64,000 nt of DNA, taken from Pseudohongiella nitratireducens (GTDB taxonomy: Bacteria; Pseudomonadota; Gammaproteobacteria; Pseudomonadales; Pseudohongiellaceae). Positions 1 through 8,423 of the stretch are shown here, piece by piece. Location: contig NZ_LWHM01000027.1 of NCBI RefSeq assembly GCF_001642735.1, positions 1-64,000 on the forward strand, given 5' to 3'. Made by a program: the position numbers and the translations under genes. Each line of letters opens with the position of its first letter. The first letter of the stretch is position 1. Under the pieces are notes generated by a model. It did not search any database, had not been told where the DNA came from, and saw only the letters and a program-made list of their open reading frames with translations.

Positions 1-1265
1 CCGTAGTTGAGTTCCTCTGCGAAGTCCGGCAGTCCGTAACCGATGGTTTTCTTGTAGAACGGAGAGACCTTCGCAGTCGGGGCCTTCTTCTTGTGCTTCG
101 TGGTGTAGAGCATTCGTGCCCGCATCACCTCAAAGGAATAACCACGCCCTTCACGGTTCTTGTCCTTGGCCAATCGGTTGATGGACTCCGTGTAAGCGTT
201 GGTGACGGGAATATCCGTCTCGAAGTAGATCATGATCTCTTCGCGCCAGTTACACACCGCCCTGACCAGATCGCTCCAGACTTCCTTCTGGCCCTTCGGG
301 ATGGTGGCTATCCATTCGTCCAGGGCGGCTTCTGCCTGGGGCCGTGTGGTAGCATTCCAGATGCCGTAGAAGCGCTCCTTGTGCTCGTAGGCGGCCAGCA
401 GTTGCGGGAATGCGCCTGTCCAGGTCTCCATGATGAGGCGCTCCCGGTCTGAGACTTCGTGAGCGCGTTTCAGCAGGATTTTCCGGTCTCCCTTAAGGGT
501 TCGGCTCTGTGAGGGCTTCAGCTCCTTTCTGAGGCCCTTGCGCACCTTCTCCAGCGCATCGTTGGCCATACGCACCACATGGAACTTATCGACCACGATG
601 CGGGCCTGTGGCAGCACCGCCTTGACCGCTGCCCGGTAGGGGTTCCACATGTCCATGCTGACGATCTCGACCTTCTGCCGGTCTTTGAGCTTCATCAGGT
701 AGTTGGTCACCGCGTCCTGACGGCGGGTGGCCAGCAGGTCGAGCAGGGTTCGCTCCTCGATGTTGGTCAGGATGCAGCGGTAGCGCTTGTTCAGGTACAG
801 CTCATCGATGCCCAGAATGCGAGGCGTCTCGAAGCGGTGCCAGCGCCCCAGGAACTCGACGCGGGCGTTAAAGATATCGCGTACCGTCTTCTCGTCCAAG
901 CCGGTCTGCGCCGCCACGAAGGTGTAGGGGTGGTTGAAGGATTCCTTCTCCACGTACTCATGCAGCCGCAGCGTCATGCGGAAGCCATCCACCATCTCCG
1001 GTAGCTGGGGCCTGAAGGTGGTCTTGCAGGCCCGGCAGGTGTACCGACGGCGGACCACCCAAAGGGTGACCCGCTTGCCGTGAATGGGCAGATCCCGATA
1101 AGGAACATCACGCTTACCGAACCGCACGAGCTCACCCATCACGCCGCAGTCCTCGCAGGCGATTGGATCAGGCGCGTCCACTTGGAAGTGCATGTCTTCG
1201 TCGGTGTGTCGGCAGTCCAGTACTTGGTATGTTGACAAGTGGATTATGTTGGCAGAACCGATCAC
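1..1265 (-). mobile_element. ISL3-family transposase, C-terminus cut by window edge
   Basis: Read on the minus strand, the segment is open from the window edge to about 1265 and encodes an ISL3-type DDE transposase. An N-terminal zinc-binding region (CEDCG ... CRACK) is followed by the catalytic core: Asp in ILGIDELYL, Asp in VSMDMWNPYR and Glu in NAYTESINR. The start is unresolved. An ATG lies at 1191-1193, but family-like residues (TYQVLDCRHT) continue upstream, so a GTG at 1263-1265 is possible. The reading frame closes only about 7 bp from the stop of the TetR gene, leaving no room for a normal left end, so the IS terminus may be lost or overlap that gene. No terminal inverted repeat was recognised. 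Confidence 0.85.
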
Positions 1266-1271
1266 AATCAG

Positions 1272-1832
1272 TCAGCCCCTCTTGCGCGTAGCATCGAGCA
1301 GACTTTCTCGTATCTTTCCTATATTTGGAAGATTTATATCAGACAATGTTGCCATCCATAATCCATCAACAGTTAATCTTGTTATAGCTAAGTGATCATC
1401 CCCATCTGTCTGAAAATGTTTTCTTTGCATCTTGTTGAACCAGCTTGCCCAAATCGAACGAAGTTCTGATTCACCAATAGAAAGTACTGCTAAAGCCGTC
1501 CTTCTGTCATGCATTCCATCCCACGCTGAAGCCATTGAAAATTCAATATATGCACGTGTAAATGATCCGTACTCTTCAGGATCCTCAGCCATGTGTTGCT
1601 CTAAGTCTCTTTCAACTGAAAAAAGTAAATCATTGAACATTGCCAGTATTAAATCTTTTTTACAGGGGAAGTGATGCAAGAACCCGCCCTTTGTAACCCC
1701 AGCCATTTCAGATACACCCTGGACTGTCACTGCGGCCAAACCACGCTTGAGCGCAATAGAAACCCCTGCTTCTATAAGTTGCTTTTTTACAAGTTCTGGC
1801 TGTTTTTTCCTGCGATAGGATTCCATTGGCAC
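1272..1832 (-). CDS. TetR/AcrR-family transcriptional repressor
   Basis: A 186-aa protein with a TetR-type N-terminal helix-turn-helix (about residues 14-60, including GVSEMAGVTKGGFLHHF) and a helical ligand-binding C-terminal domain, normal for the family. It lies downstream of, and on the same strand as, the small multidrug-export gene (2239-2724) and a decayed DUF3817 gene, a usual layout for a regulator of its neighbouring efflux gene. A dyad at 2756-2773, in front of the export gene, is a plausible operator. The 3' end abuts the ISL3 transposase, so the last residues may have been altered by insertion. The ligand is unknown. Confidence 0.85.
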   Translation of the reverse strand: MPMESYRRKKQPELVKKQLIEAGVSIALKRGLAAVTVQGVSEMAGVTKGGFLHHFPCKKDLILAMFNDLLFSVERDLEQHMAEDPEEYGSFTRAYIEFSMASAWDGMHDRRTALAVLSIGESELRSIWASWFNKMQRKHFQTDGDDHLAITRLTVDGLWMATLSDINLPNIGKIRESLLDATRKRG

Positions 1833-1930
1833 CTCTTGGTATCTGTTAACTTTTTCTTCTTAATACGAAAATTAACGAAAATGTGGAGAGCTCGTGCCCC
1901 GTCCGCTGGTTAAACATGGGGATCGCTTGC

Positions 1931-2179
1931 CTACACAGTTTGCTGCGGCAGTCTATGCAGCAGGCGTCGGGTAGAAAGGATTGCAATAACTACGTAGAAC
2001 AGGAATGCGGCGCCATGCAAACGCCCGAATAGCCATACACCGAGCTCGGTGGTCGCAGTTGCGTACTTTAGGAACATTCCGATCAGCAGGCCTGCCTATG
2101 TCAATCCTTCAAACAGGCAAACGATAGCGAAAAGCCGTCCTATCCCTTCTAGCTTCTTTATTCGATGACATGATTTCAT
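1931..2179 (-). pseudogene. DUF3817 membrane protein, nonsense-mutated
   Basis: On the minus strand from ATG at 2177-2179 a continuous frame encodes a small integral membrane protein of the DUF3817 type, about 82 aa. The segment LLIGMFLKYA, then GRLHGAAFLFYVVIAIL, matches the family pattern (MPLKY, G-x-x-HG, FxxYV). The frame is broken by one in-frame TAG at 2096-2098, where the family normally has an aromatic residue such as Tyr (a one-base change from TAC or TAT). No frameshift is needed to read the rest to the stop at 1931-1933. It sits between the efflux gene and tetR, suggesting a former three-gene unit. A sequencing error is possible. Confidence 0.7.
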
Positions 2180-2238
2180 TTGTGATTTACCTATACTTCT
2201 GGCTTAAACTTTGGGTTAAAAAAATCAAAAACTTCGTG

Positions 2239-2724
2239 TCAACTCACAAACGGCAATGCTCGACCTTCGACGAAACTTGCAAGCCCCAAGTTAGCTAATA
2301 TGGCAAATACAAGCGAGCATATTAATATCGAAGCCGAAAACCAGATAACAACATTTCTTCTATTAGCTCCCGAAGCTATAGCAAAAGCCGAAGCAGCGTG
2401 AACTCCAATCAAGAACGGCCCAAGGAAAGCTAAACCAGGCACGCCGAATCGCTCAAAAATCACTCGCTTTCGAGATTTTTCATCCGCGACATCATCAACA
2501 CCCTCAGATGGTGCTTTTTTGCGCCAGCGCTTAATCCAGGATTTTATTTTCTCTCCAGCATAAATCACTGGCAACAAGGTAATAAGGTTGCCCGCAAAGC
2601 CAACTAACGCCGCAGGCAACCAAGGTAAGCCAGCTAATACACCCAACGGGACGGCTAGCCATACTTCAAGTACAGGTGTCGCAGCTCCTATGAATACGCC
2701 CAAGTACAGCATTAACTCATTCAT
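2239..2724 (-). CDS. Small multidrug-export family membrane protein
   Basis: A 161-aa hydrophobic protein resembling the Sm_multidrug_ex family (PF06695, COG2426). Membrane segments lie at about residues 3-30 and 33-55, followed by a basic cytoplasmic stretch (KSWIKRWRKK) and two further membrane segments. The conserved features are PVLEVWLAVPLG near the start and RFGVPGLAFLGPFLIGVHAA in the middle. Family members are annotated as small export proteins, but substrates are poorly defined. The gene is probably the first of a unit with the DUF3817 pseudogene and tetR, and a TetR-type dyad lies about 30 bp before its start. Confidence 0.75.
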   Translation of the reverse strand: MNELMLYLGVFIGAATPVLEVWLAVPLGVLAGLPWLPAALVGFAGNLITLLPVIYAGEKIKSWIKRWRKKAPSEGVDDVADEKSRKRVIFERFGVPGLAFLGPFLIGVHAASAFAIASGANRRNVVIWFSASILICSLVFAILANLGLASFVEGRALPFVS

Positions 2725-2755
2725 ATTTGATCTTTCTCGTCAAAAAAAACGAACA

Positions 2756-2773
2756 ATACCGTACGGACGGTAT
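2756..2773. promoter_or_regulatory. Candidate TetR operator
   Basis: The 18-bp sequence ATACCGTACGGACGGTAT is an almost perfect dyad, with 8 of 9 positions matching between half-sites. It lies about 30 bp upstream of the start of the multidrug-export gene on the minus strand. Position and architecture suit binding by the TetR protein encoded at 1272-1832; binding is inferred. Confidence 0.5.
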
Positions 2774-2850
2774 GTTTGCAAGAGGAAATCCTTTCAAGCA
2801 ATCAGTTCTTCCGGTGTGGAGCAAGATCGAGCCGCGATGCACCTGACAAA

Positions 2851-3351
2851 TCAACCAGATATTCCGGTTACCCAAAATTCACACCCGCAGTCGCAGCAAT
2901 GCTCAAACATCGCGTCCCCAGACCGCATCTCCGACGCTAAGCACCAGGCATCCGAAATTGTGAACATCTGAAATGCCTCCTTGCCCATCGGTGAGCTGAC
3001 AGGGGCAATCTCCGCGATGGCTGCACGATACATCCGATATGCGCGATTCAGCGCCGCAATGCAGGTCGAGGATTCAACGGGCCTTCCACCTATCTGTCGA
3101 TAAAACCCCATCAGAAGCGAAGCATGGAGTTTGGAAAGCTGATTCGTTACCAAAGAAGCACCACTTTTGATAGCGTTGGAAGCTCTGTTTTTGCTGACAT
3201 CCATCCCATCGTCTTCCAGATCTCGGTAAATCCTGCGCACCTGTTTATCGGTCAACCCAGTTTCCAGAATGATTATGCGGGTTACATAACCCATTAACGC
3301 CATCTCACGTGCATGAACCCACAGGTGCAACGGATTGTTACGGGTATTCAT
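2851..3351 (-). CDS. FlhC-like transfer activator subunit (SgaC/AcaC/SetC type)
   Basis: A 166-aa protein with the FlhC layout: an N-terminal helical HTH-like region (ARE-MALMGYVTRIIILETGLTDKQVRRIYRDL), a central LHASLLMGFYRQ segment corresponding to the HASLF region of FlhC, AYRMYRAAI, and DAWCLASEM before a C-terminal Cys cluster (HCCDCGCEF). Flagellar FlhC has two Cys pairs binding zinc; here the protein stops soon after the first cluster, so the second pair is missing. It overlaps the FlhD-like gene by 4 bp. No flagellar genes are near, and mobile elements such as SGI1, IncC plasmids and SXT use this pair to switch on transfer. That role is inferred here. Confidence 0.75.
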   Translation of the reverse strand: MNTRNNPLHLWVHAREMALMGYVTRIIILETGLTDKQVRRIYRDLEDDGMDVSKNRASNAIKSGASLVTNQLSKLHASLLMGFYRQIGGRPVESSTCIAALNRAYRMYRAAIAEIAPVSSPMGKEAFQMFTISDAWCLASEMRSGDAMFEHCCDCGCEFWVTGISG

Positions 3352-3971
3352 ACGTTACCTCCTACCGACAGGCACTGCTGATACTTGATGAAGAACCCCT
3401 GTCTGCGTTTCCGAAGGTCTGCTGAAGGCAACAGGCCCTCGACAACCTGTGGGTCAAATCTTAGGGTGCAGGCTGTACAGATCTCCGTCACCAACTGACG
3501 GATTTGATTGTCAGTGGCCTCGGCCACAGCCTTCGCCAGTGACTGGCTGACACCAAATGCGGTTGCGGCCATTGGAGCGTCTCGGCGGGCCAAGTTTCTA
3601 AGTGTCAGCCAGTACGTCACGTCAAACTCTCGCTCCACACCCTCCATTCCTGCGAAACCAGGTGGAATAGCACGTTCGTATTCAGCGGACAGGAAATCAC
3701 ATACGTCCGGTTCCGGCGTGTGTAACTGAAAGCTTAAAACTACGCCTGAACTCAACTTGGACAATTCGTGAGATGGCGTGACAGCTAAGGCCACAACCGT
3801 ACTTTGTGGTAGTGAAAACTGTTCTCTGGCCACGCTCGGAGCATGGCGGCAGAGAGTTGCCAGCAGGTTCCAAAGGGTGAGATCCAACTCAAACACATTT
3901 TTGTCTGGGCGCTGCTCAGTAATCTGAGCAGCCTGGTTATCCAGATCGGACATTGAAAGTAGAGGTGACAT
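3348..3971 (-). CDS. Tandem FlhD-like activator subunit (SgaD/AcaD type)
   Basis: A 207-aa protein, far longer than flagellar FlhD (about 116-119 aa). Two stretches resemble the FlhD fold. One is at about residues 27-83 (DLTLWNLLATLCRHAP, then VTPSHELSKLSSGVVLSFQL). The other is at about residues 118-180 (FDVTYWLTLRNLARRDAP, then ATDNQIRQLVTEICTACTLRF). Each contains the NLSYLLLAQRL-like helix and the later LxxLA-tnqllCrFr-like helix, so the protein looks like a covalent FlhD dimer. It is translationally coupled to the downstream FlhC-like gene and preceded by a 57-aa membrane gene. Compare with SgaD, AcaD and SetD to see whether this doubling is general. Confidence 0.65.
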   Translation of the reverse strand: MSPLLSMSDLDNQAAQITEQRPDKNVFELDLTLWNLLATLCRHAPSVAREQFSLPQSTVVALAVTPSHELSKLSSGVVLSFQLHTPEPDVCDFLSAEYERAIPPGFAGMEGVEREFDVTYWLTLRNLARRDAPMAATAFGVSQSLAKAVAEATDNQIRQLVTEICTACTLRFDPQVVEGLLPSADLRKRRQGFFIKYQQCLSVGGNV

Positions 3972-3973
3972 TG

Positions 3974-4147
3974 TTACGCCTCCTCTGCGAATCGCTTCTT
4001 GTAAGATTTTGGCAGATACAGAGTAAGTGCAACCCCACCGGCAACAGACAGCGCAAAATAGGCTAAATCACCTGAAGTCAGCAACTGTCCAATAACAAAG
4101 TAGGTGAACCCTACAAGCACAAACCAAAGACATTTTTCAGCAAACAT
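3974..4147 (-). CDS. 57-aa membrane protein, first gene of activator operon
   Basis: A short ORF starting at ATG 4145-4147 behind a good Shine-Dalgarno sequence (AGGAGT). It encodes 57 residues with two hydrophobic segments (about 7-23 and 29-45) and a basic C-terminal tail (PKSYKKRFAEEA). It ends two bases before the FlhD-like start, so it is almost certainly co-transcribed with the activator pair. Function unknown; I do not recognise the family. Confidence 0.6.
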   Translation of the reverse strand: MFAEKCLWFVLVGFTYFVIGQLLTSGDLAYFALSVAGGVALTLYLPKSYKKRFAEEA

Positions 4148-4226
4148 AACTACTCCTCAATCAAAGCAAAGCATTGCAAAACATATCAATATAAATAACA
4201 CGAGATCCGGGATATGCAAGGGGTTT

Positions 4227-4246
4227 TACTGTGTTTTTTTACAGTA
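4227..4246. promoter_or_regulatory. LexA (SOS) box
   Basis: TACTGTGTTTTTTTACAGTA matches the LexA consensus CTGT-N8-ACAG exactly and extends it by TA on both sides. It lies about 80 bp upstream of the first gene of the minus-strand activator operon and about 100 bp upstream of the plus-strand gene at 4345. AT-rich, -10-like sequence (TATAAA, GATACT on the minus strand) overlaps or abuts the box, as expected for repression. LexA control of the FlhD/FlhC-type operon is inferred. Confidence 0.65.
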
Positions 4247-4344
4247 TCATTTTATAGTTCTATGAACAGAATATTGAGCGACTTGCATTTATAGAGATCA
4301 GGGGTAGGATTTAAATTAGGGTAATTTTCATCGGAAAATAGGCT

Positions 4345-4620
4345 ATGAAACTATTAATCTTCGTCCTTTCAACTTTGTTCGTTAGTTACAAACTTGCTGG
4401 CATCGGCGGCTTGATATTATCGCTCGTTCCGCTCGCGTTAATTTTGAGCTTTACTGTTAGCAAAAGGAACGCACAATCAGGTTGCAACGTACATTCATCA
4501 CAGCAGGACCGCTCGTCAGTTTGGGATGACAGCCAAATAGACAGGATTCCGTTCACATCGCCAGATGGTTCAGGATCGCAATTTGAAAAATGGGACGGTC
4601 AACCTTGGACAGGCCAATAG
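4345..4620 (+). CDS. Small membrane protein of unknown function
   Basis: A 91-aa ORF with a hydrophobic N-terminal half (residues 3-37, one or two membrane passes, LIFVLSTLFVSYKLAGIGG) and a polar C-terminal tail rich in Ser, Gln and Asp. The tail ends in a Trp-containing stretch (KWDGQPWTGQ). The ribosome-binding site is weak. It is divergent from the activator operon and shares the intergenic region holding the LexA box, so it could also be SOS-regulated. A strong hairpin follows immediately. I do not recognise a family. Confidence 0.5.
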   Translation: MKLLIFVLSTLFVSYKLAGIGGLILSLVPLALILSFTVSKRNAQSGCNVHSSQQDRSSVWDDSQIDRIPFTSPDGSGSQFEKWDGQPWTGQ

Positions 4621-4621
4621 A

Positions 4622-4647
4622 AGAGAGCTGGATGAAACCAGCTCTCT
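4622..4647. terminator. Hairpin between convergent genes
   Basis: AGAGAGCTGG and CCAGCTCTCT form a perfect 10-bp stem with a 6-nt loop, between the plus-strand gene ending at 4620 and the minus-strand gene ending at 4656. There is no clear T-tract on either side, so it may act as a bidirectional attenuating or stabilising hairpin rather than a strong intrinsic terminator. Confidence 0.5.
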
Positions 4648-4655
4648 AAGGTAAG

Positions 4656-4943
4656 TTATCGAGTTAACAAAATTTCAATCCCTTTTCCCGCTAATCGCCT
4701 AGTGTCATATCTCCGCCCGATTGGTAACCGAACGCTTAGAGCTGCAATCTTCATTTCGAACGCCCTTACACCCGCTTTCTTCGCCAGCTTTTCAAGCAGA
4801 GCATTAGTCAGAATGATCGAGCGCATATTTTCTCTATGAGCGTATATTCGCATCCTCATCTTCTCCCCGCAGGGTGCCATGAATTCGCCCTCTTCCGCGT
4901 GTCCAATAATCTTATCAATCACTGCCACAGCTTCTCTTTTCAT
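4656..4943 (-). CDS. Small protein of unknown function, downstream of traG
   Basis: A 95-aa basic, mostly soluble protein starting 11 bp after the traG stop behind AGGAG, so it is probably in the traG transcript. Visible features are an N-terminal helix (REAVAVIDKIIGHAEEGE), MRMRIYAHRENM in the middle and a basic C-terminus (GRRYDTRRLAGKGIEILLTR). No domain recognised. In SGI1-type elements traG lies close to the activator genes, and this gene occupies the space between them. Confidence 0.6.
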   Translation of the reverse strand: MKREAVAVIDKIIGHAEEGEFMAPCGEKMRMRIYAHRENMRSIILTNALLEKLAKKAGVRAFEMKIAALSVRLPIGRRYDTRRLAGKGIEILLTR

Positions 4944-4954
4944 GAAACGCTCCT

Positions 4955-7900
4955 TTACTCTCCATTCTGTACAGCCATATAGCGGCTTACTGGCATCAGA
5001 TAACCACCGGCCTGCTCGCGCCCGGCACCCGCAGAAGCCTCAATAATGTCTGCTGCTTTGTTTGCCAGATCGGCGTCACCGCCCAACTCACTTTGAAGTT
5101 GCTGCCTGTATTCAGCTTCACGCCCGTCACTTGCTCCCAGTAGCGACGACGCAAACAGTTGCGCACCGGCTTCAGACTGAAGGCCATGCTCATTAACAGC
5201 CGTTTGGGCTGCCATCTCACGGAACTCGTCACCATATTGCTCAACAAAACGCTGTGCGTGCTCCGCACCTTCCTCTGATGCACTGGCAAACGCTGCCGCA
5301 AAGAACATCCCACGTTCCCTAATGGACATGTCTTTAGCAGCTTCCGACAGATCACTTTCTCCAGTAATCCACTCTTTGGCCGCTGTGTATCCGCTGACCC
5401 CGGCACCGATAATCGAACGCCCCAGGTCTGCGGCTCCAGTCGCGATATGACCCGCTACGCCGTACTCATCCTGGATGTACTGATCGCCACGGTTTGAATC
5501 AGCGATAAACTGGTCGCGTTCTTGGGGAGTCATGGCCGCGAGGTGCTCCATCGAACCTGCAAAATCATCCGAGAAACCGCCTGCTCCAGCACTGCCCCCA
5601 CCAACTACCTGGTCGAAGAACCGGCCAATACCCTCGGTAGTAGAGAAGATACTCGTCGAGGTAGATGGCTCGACTTCAGACGCCATAATTTGACTTCTCA
5701 GAGCACCGAGCCGCTCTCCCCGGTAGTCGTCTCTGTTTTCAGAGTCTGCCGCTTCTACGTTGCTTAGGTTTTGGTTATGACGCTGAAGCACTGCGCTCTC
5801 CCCAGGCACGCCTGCCCTTGCCTGATTTCTTTGTTCGTTCGACATGCTCTGAGGTTCTTGAAGCTCTCGCGCACCTATACCATGCGTTATCGCTGGAGAG
5901 CTTTCCAAAAGATCTTGCTGTGCATTGGAATCTTTCACGGTTGTCGCGCTGCCCGTAGCACTTGCGATAGTTTCGGCAGCAATAGCCTGTTCCGATGCTT
6001 TACCAGAGTTAAGAAGCGCATAGAGCTGACCGCCTGCGGTTGCTCTTGCTGAATCCACTCCCAACGCTTCATAAAACTGGGATTTCTCAGCCGCAAGTTG
6101 GCGTGTTTCGGGTGAAGCCATCCGCATCCCATCTCTTAGCTGTGAATGAGCTTCAGGACTGCTGGTTACTGTCTCCGCCAGGGCCCTCATATCCATTGCA
6201 CTCGTCGTTCCAATGCTCGATTGAGCGCTGGCGAGACGCTGATAAGTATTTTGTGCTGTTATGGCTTGGGTCGCGGATTCAGAAAACTGCTCACGCTGCT
6301 CCTCTCCAAGAGAGTTCGTAAAGCGCTGACCACTCTGCGTATTGACCTGACGAGCTATATCCCTAGTCAAAGCTGCTGAATCGCTGTCAGTGAAACCAAC
6401 ATTCTTGGCAAGCCGGTCCATATCGCCTGTAAGCTGCTGACGTTGATCGGTGGAGGTAGAAGTTGCCGAACCAGAAATTCCTCCTTTGACATCGACTGGT
6501 GCTGCCTTCGCTATTGCCATTCCAGCAGGGCCAGCCAACAGGGCTCCCGCAACCTGCCCGGCATCAACGTTCGCACTGGCTTGCATACCAATCGCCCCAG
6601 CAATGGCATCTGTATGGCTCTCATTCAAACCATATTGTCGAGCGTAATCCTGAGCTTGGCCGTAAATCGCCTGTGCCTGTGAAGAGTCAGATGCACGAAG
6701 GGATTGCCCAAGCCCTTGTAAACGAGCGTAGCTTTGTTCAGCAGAGGCCCCAGAGAAAACCGAATTAGAAAGCTGGGATGCAAATGACTGTGTTGCCTGG
6801 GCTGACGATGCCTGGGAGGAACTAACCGCACTACTGAGCATGCTCCCGACATTAACTTTGTCTACCATGCTCTCAGAACCGGTAAGTTGAAGCCCTCGGA
6901 AGTCGTCAAATTGAGATTTCGGCATCATGTCCAACGCCGCTGAGGGCTTAATGGCGTCGGGAGTAGAAATTTTCTCGTTGATATGGTCACCGCCATTCAA
7001 ACGGCCTGCGAGAGAAGTCATTGCGTAAGTGGAGCCGGTTACAACGAACAGAGTAATCACTGGAGTGGCCGCAGCCAACATGCCTCCCGTTGCAAGCCAA
7101 TTAGATGTTATCTGGTATGCCTCGCTTATCCCGTGGAAAGTGGAAAACGGATCGTTCTCCAGGGCACTCAACGCACCTGTAGCGGACATATGAATATAGA
7201 GGTTAATAATTGACAAAACCGGCATCCAGAGCTGAATCCATGCGAGTGTCACCAAATACTTTCCGACCAAGCCGATACCGAACCGGCCCATCAACATAAA
7301 GAATGCAGCCAGAGGTGTTACGGCATAAACGAAACCCTCAAAAAACGTCATCATCGGGCGAACGATGGTCATAAACATTGATTGTTCAGCAGCCCATTGA
7401 GTATTCCTTTGCTGGATAGCTTGGTTAAGCATAATTGCCGACGAGTAATCCCGCATATCCTGATACTTTCCCTGAGCAGCATCTTCATATATCGGCTTAA
7501 GCACGGTTGTTAGTATGTAGTCATGAGCATTAGATCCCGTCATACCAAGACTCGCTAATGCATCATAAAGGCGATTTGACACACCGACTCCAGCGACATC
7601 GCCACTAGCGTCTCTCATTCCCCGCTCGATGGCTTTATGAACCAAATAGTTGCCTTTAACTTCATTGAGTGCGTTGCTAAGCGCAACAAACCCATCAGAA
7701 CAAGTGTAATCCTGGGGAGGGCCACCAAGATAAAGCCGAGTTCCATATAAGTCTGATTCAAAACGAAGTGCCTGCATTGCAGGGGCGGTAAATAAGTCTT
7801 GGATTGACGCTTGATGCAAATCAATTTTTGTTAGCGTGCATTCTCGTATGTAGTTGTGAATTGAAAGCTCGACGTTGACACCCTCTCCACCAACAGCGTT

Positions 7901-8368
7901 ATCCATTGCTTTAAATACAACCGGGTTAACGGCAGCATCTTGAAGCTGATTTATCAGGTGAAGGGAGTCGGCAAATCGATTCTGTGTCGATCCCGGTGAA
8001 ATAAATGAATACCCCTGCTCAAACAGGCTTGTAACTGAATATCCGACATTTGAGACAACCGAACCAACCGCTGCTGGCCCCACTGGGACATTATCAACGA
8101 CCCGTACTTCGCCAGAGTACGCATCTTCAATAAGGATCGTCGTGGATGGTCCAAATGCCATAGCATAGAAAATCCATGCCACCAAAATAGTGCCAATCTG
8201 TATTTCCTTGGCTCCATTCATAATCGATTGGAAGAAAACTATTAAGACACCGATAAGCAGCCCTACCGATGCCATCTGTGTGAAATCGCCAGTTCCGGTG
8301 ATCATGGAAACAGCTATCAAGACCTGCTCCAAGAATGCCGAATCACCGACAGAGTGTATGGTCCACAT
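4955..8368 (-). CDS. traG: TraG-family mating-pore/exclusion protein (SGI1 TraG-like)
   Basis: A 1137-aa inner-membrane protein of the F-type TraG family (TraG_N, PF07916). The N-terminal third carries hydrophobic segments at about residues 35-90. Further segments lie at about 330-450 (FVYAVTPLAAFFMLMGRFGIGLVGKYLV, then TGGMLAAATPVITLFVV). The remainder is a long Ser/Ala/Gln-rich periplasmic region typical of the family. In F-like and IncC systems TraG acts in pilus assembly, mating-pair stabilisation and entry exclusion; SGI1 carries its own version that replaces the helper plasmid's. No other pore genes are in the window, which fits a mobilizable rather than self-transmissible element. An activator-type motif lies upstream at 8424-8457. 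Confidence 0.85.
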   Translation of the reverse strand: MWTIHSVGDSAFLEQVLIAVSMITGTGDFTQMASVGLLIGVLIVFFQSIMNGAKEIQIGTILVAWIFYAMAFGPSTTILIEDAYSGEVRVVDNVPVGPAAVGSVVSNVGYSVTSLFEQGYSFISPGSTQNRFADSLHLINQLQDAAVNPVVFKAMDNAVGGEGVNVELSIHNYIRECTLTKIDLHQASIQDLFTAPAMQALRFESDLYGTRLYLGGPPQDYTCSDGFVALSNALNEVKGNYLVHKAIERGMRDASGDVAGVGVSNRLYDALASLGMTGSNAHDYILTTVLKPIYEDAAQGKYQDMRDYSSAIMLNQAIQQRNTQWAAEQSMFMTIVRPMMTFFEGFVYAVTPLAAFFMLMGRFGIGLVGKYLVTLAWIQLWMPVLSIINLYIHMSATGALSALENDPFSTFHGISEAYQITSNWLATGGMLAAATPVITLFVVTGSTYAMTSLAGRLNGGDHINEKISTPDAIKPSAALDMMPKSQFDDFRGLQLTGSESMVDKVNVGSMLSSAVSSSQASSAQATQSFASQLSNSVFSGASAEQSYARLQGLGQSLRASDSSQAQAIYGQAQDYARQYGLNESHTDAIAGAIGMQASANVDAGQVAGALLAGPAGMAIAKAAPVDVKGGISGSATSTSTDQRQQLTGDMDRLAKNVGFTDSDSAALTRDIARQVNTQSGQRFTNSLGEEQREQFSESATQAITAQNTYQRLASAQSSIGTTSAMDMRALAETVTSSPEAHSQLRDGMRMASPETRQLAAEKSQFYEALGVDSARATAGGQLYALLNSGKASEQAIAAETIASATGSATTVKDSNAQQDLLESSPAITHGIGARELQEPQSMSNEQRNQARAGVPGESAVLQRHNQNLSNVEAADSENRDDYRGERLGALRSQIMASEVEPSTSTSIFSTTEGIGRFFDQVVGGGSAGAGGFSDDFAGSMEHLAAMTPQERDQFIADSNRGDQYIQDEYGVAGHIATGAADLGRSIIGAGVSGYTAAKEWITGESDLSEAAKDMSIRERGMFFAAAFASASEEGAEHAQRFVEQYGDEFREMAAQTAVNEHGLQSEAGAQLFASSLLGASDGREAEYRQQLQSELGGDADLANKAADIIEASAGAGREQAGGYLMPVSRYMAVQNGE

Positions 8369-8423
8369 TGGGAAATCTCCGGTTAAAAACTCCCCCTCAT
8401 ACTAAATACTCCTATCACTAGAC

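Noticed and set aside
93-1004. Two plus-strand ORFs over the left end
   Set aside because: They are antisense shadows of the ISL3 transposase, whose catalytic residues and zinc motif are read on the minus strand.
2851-3971. FlhD/FlhC-like genes as flagellar master regulators
   Set aside because: No flagellar or chemotaxis genes are nearby. The proteins differ in length from flagellar FlhD and FlhC, and they lie with traG in a mobile island.
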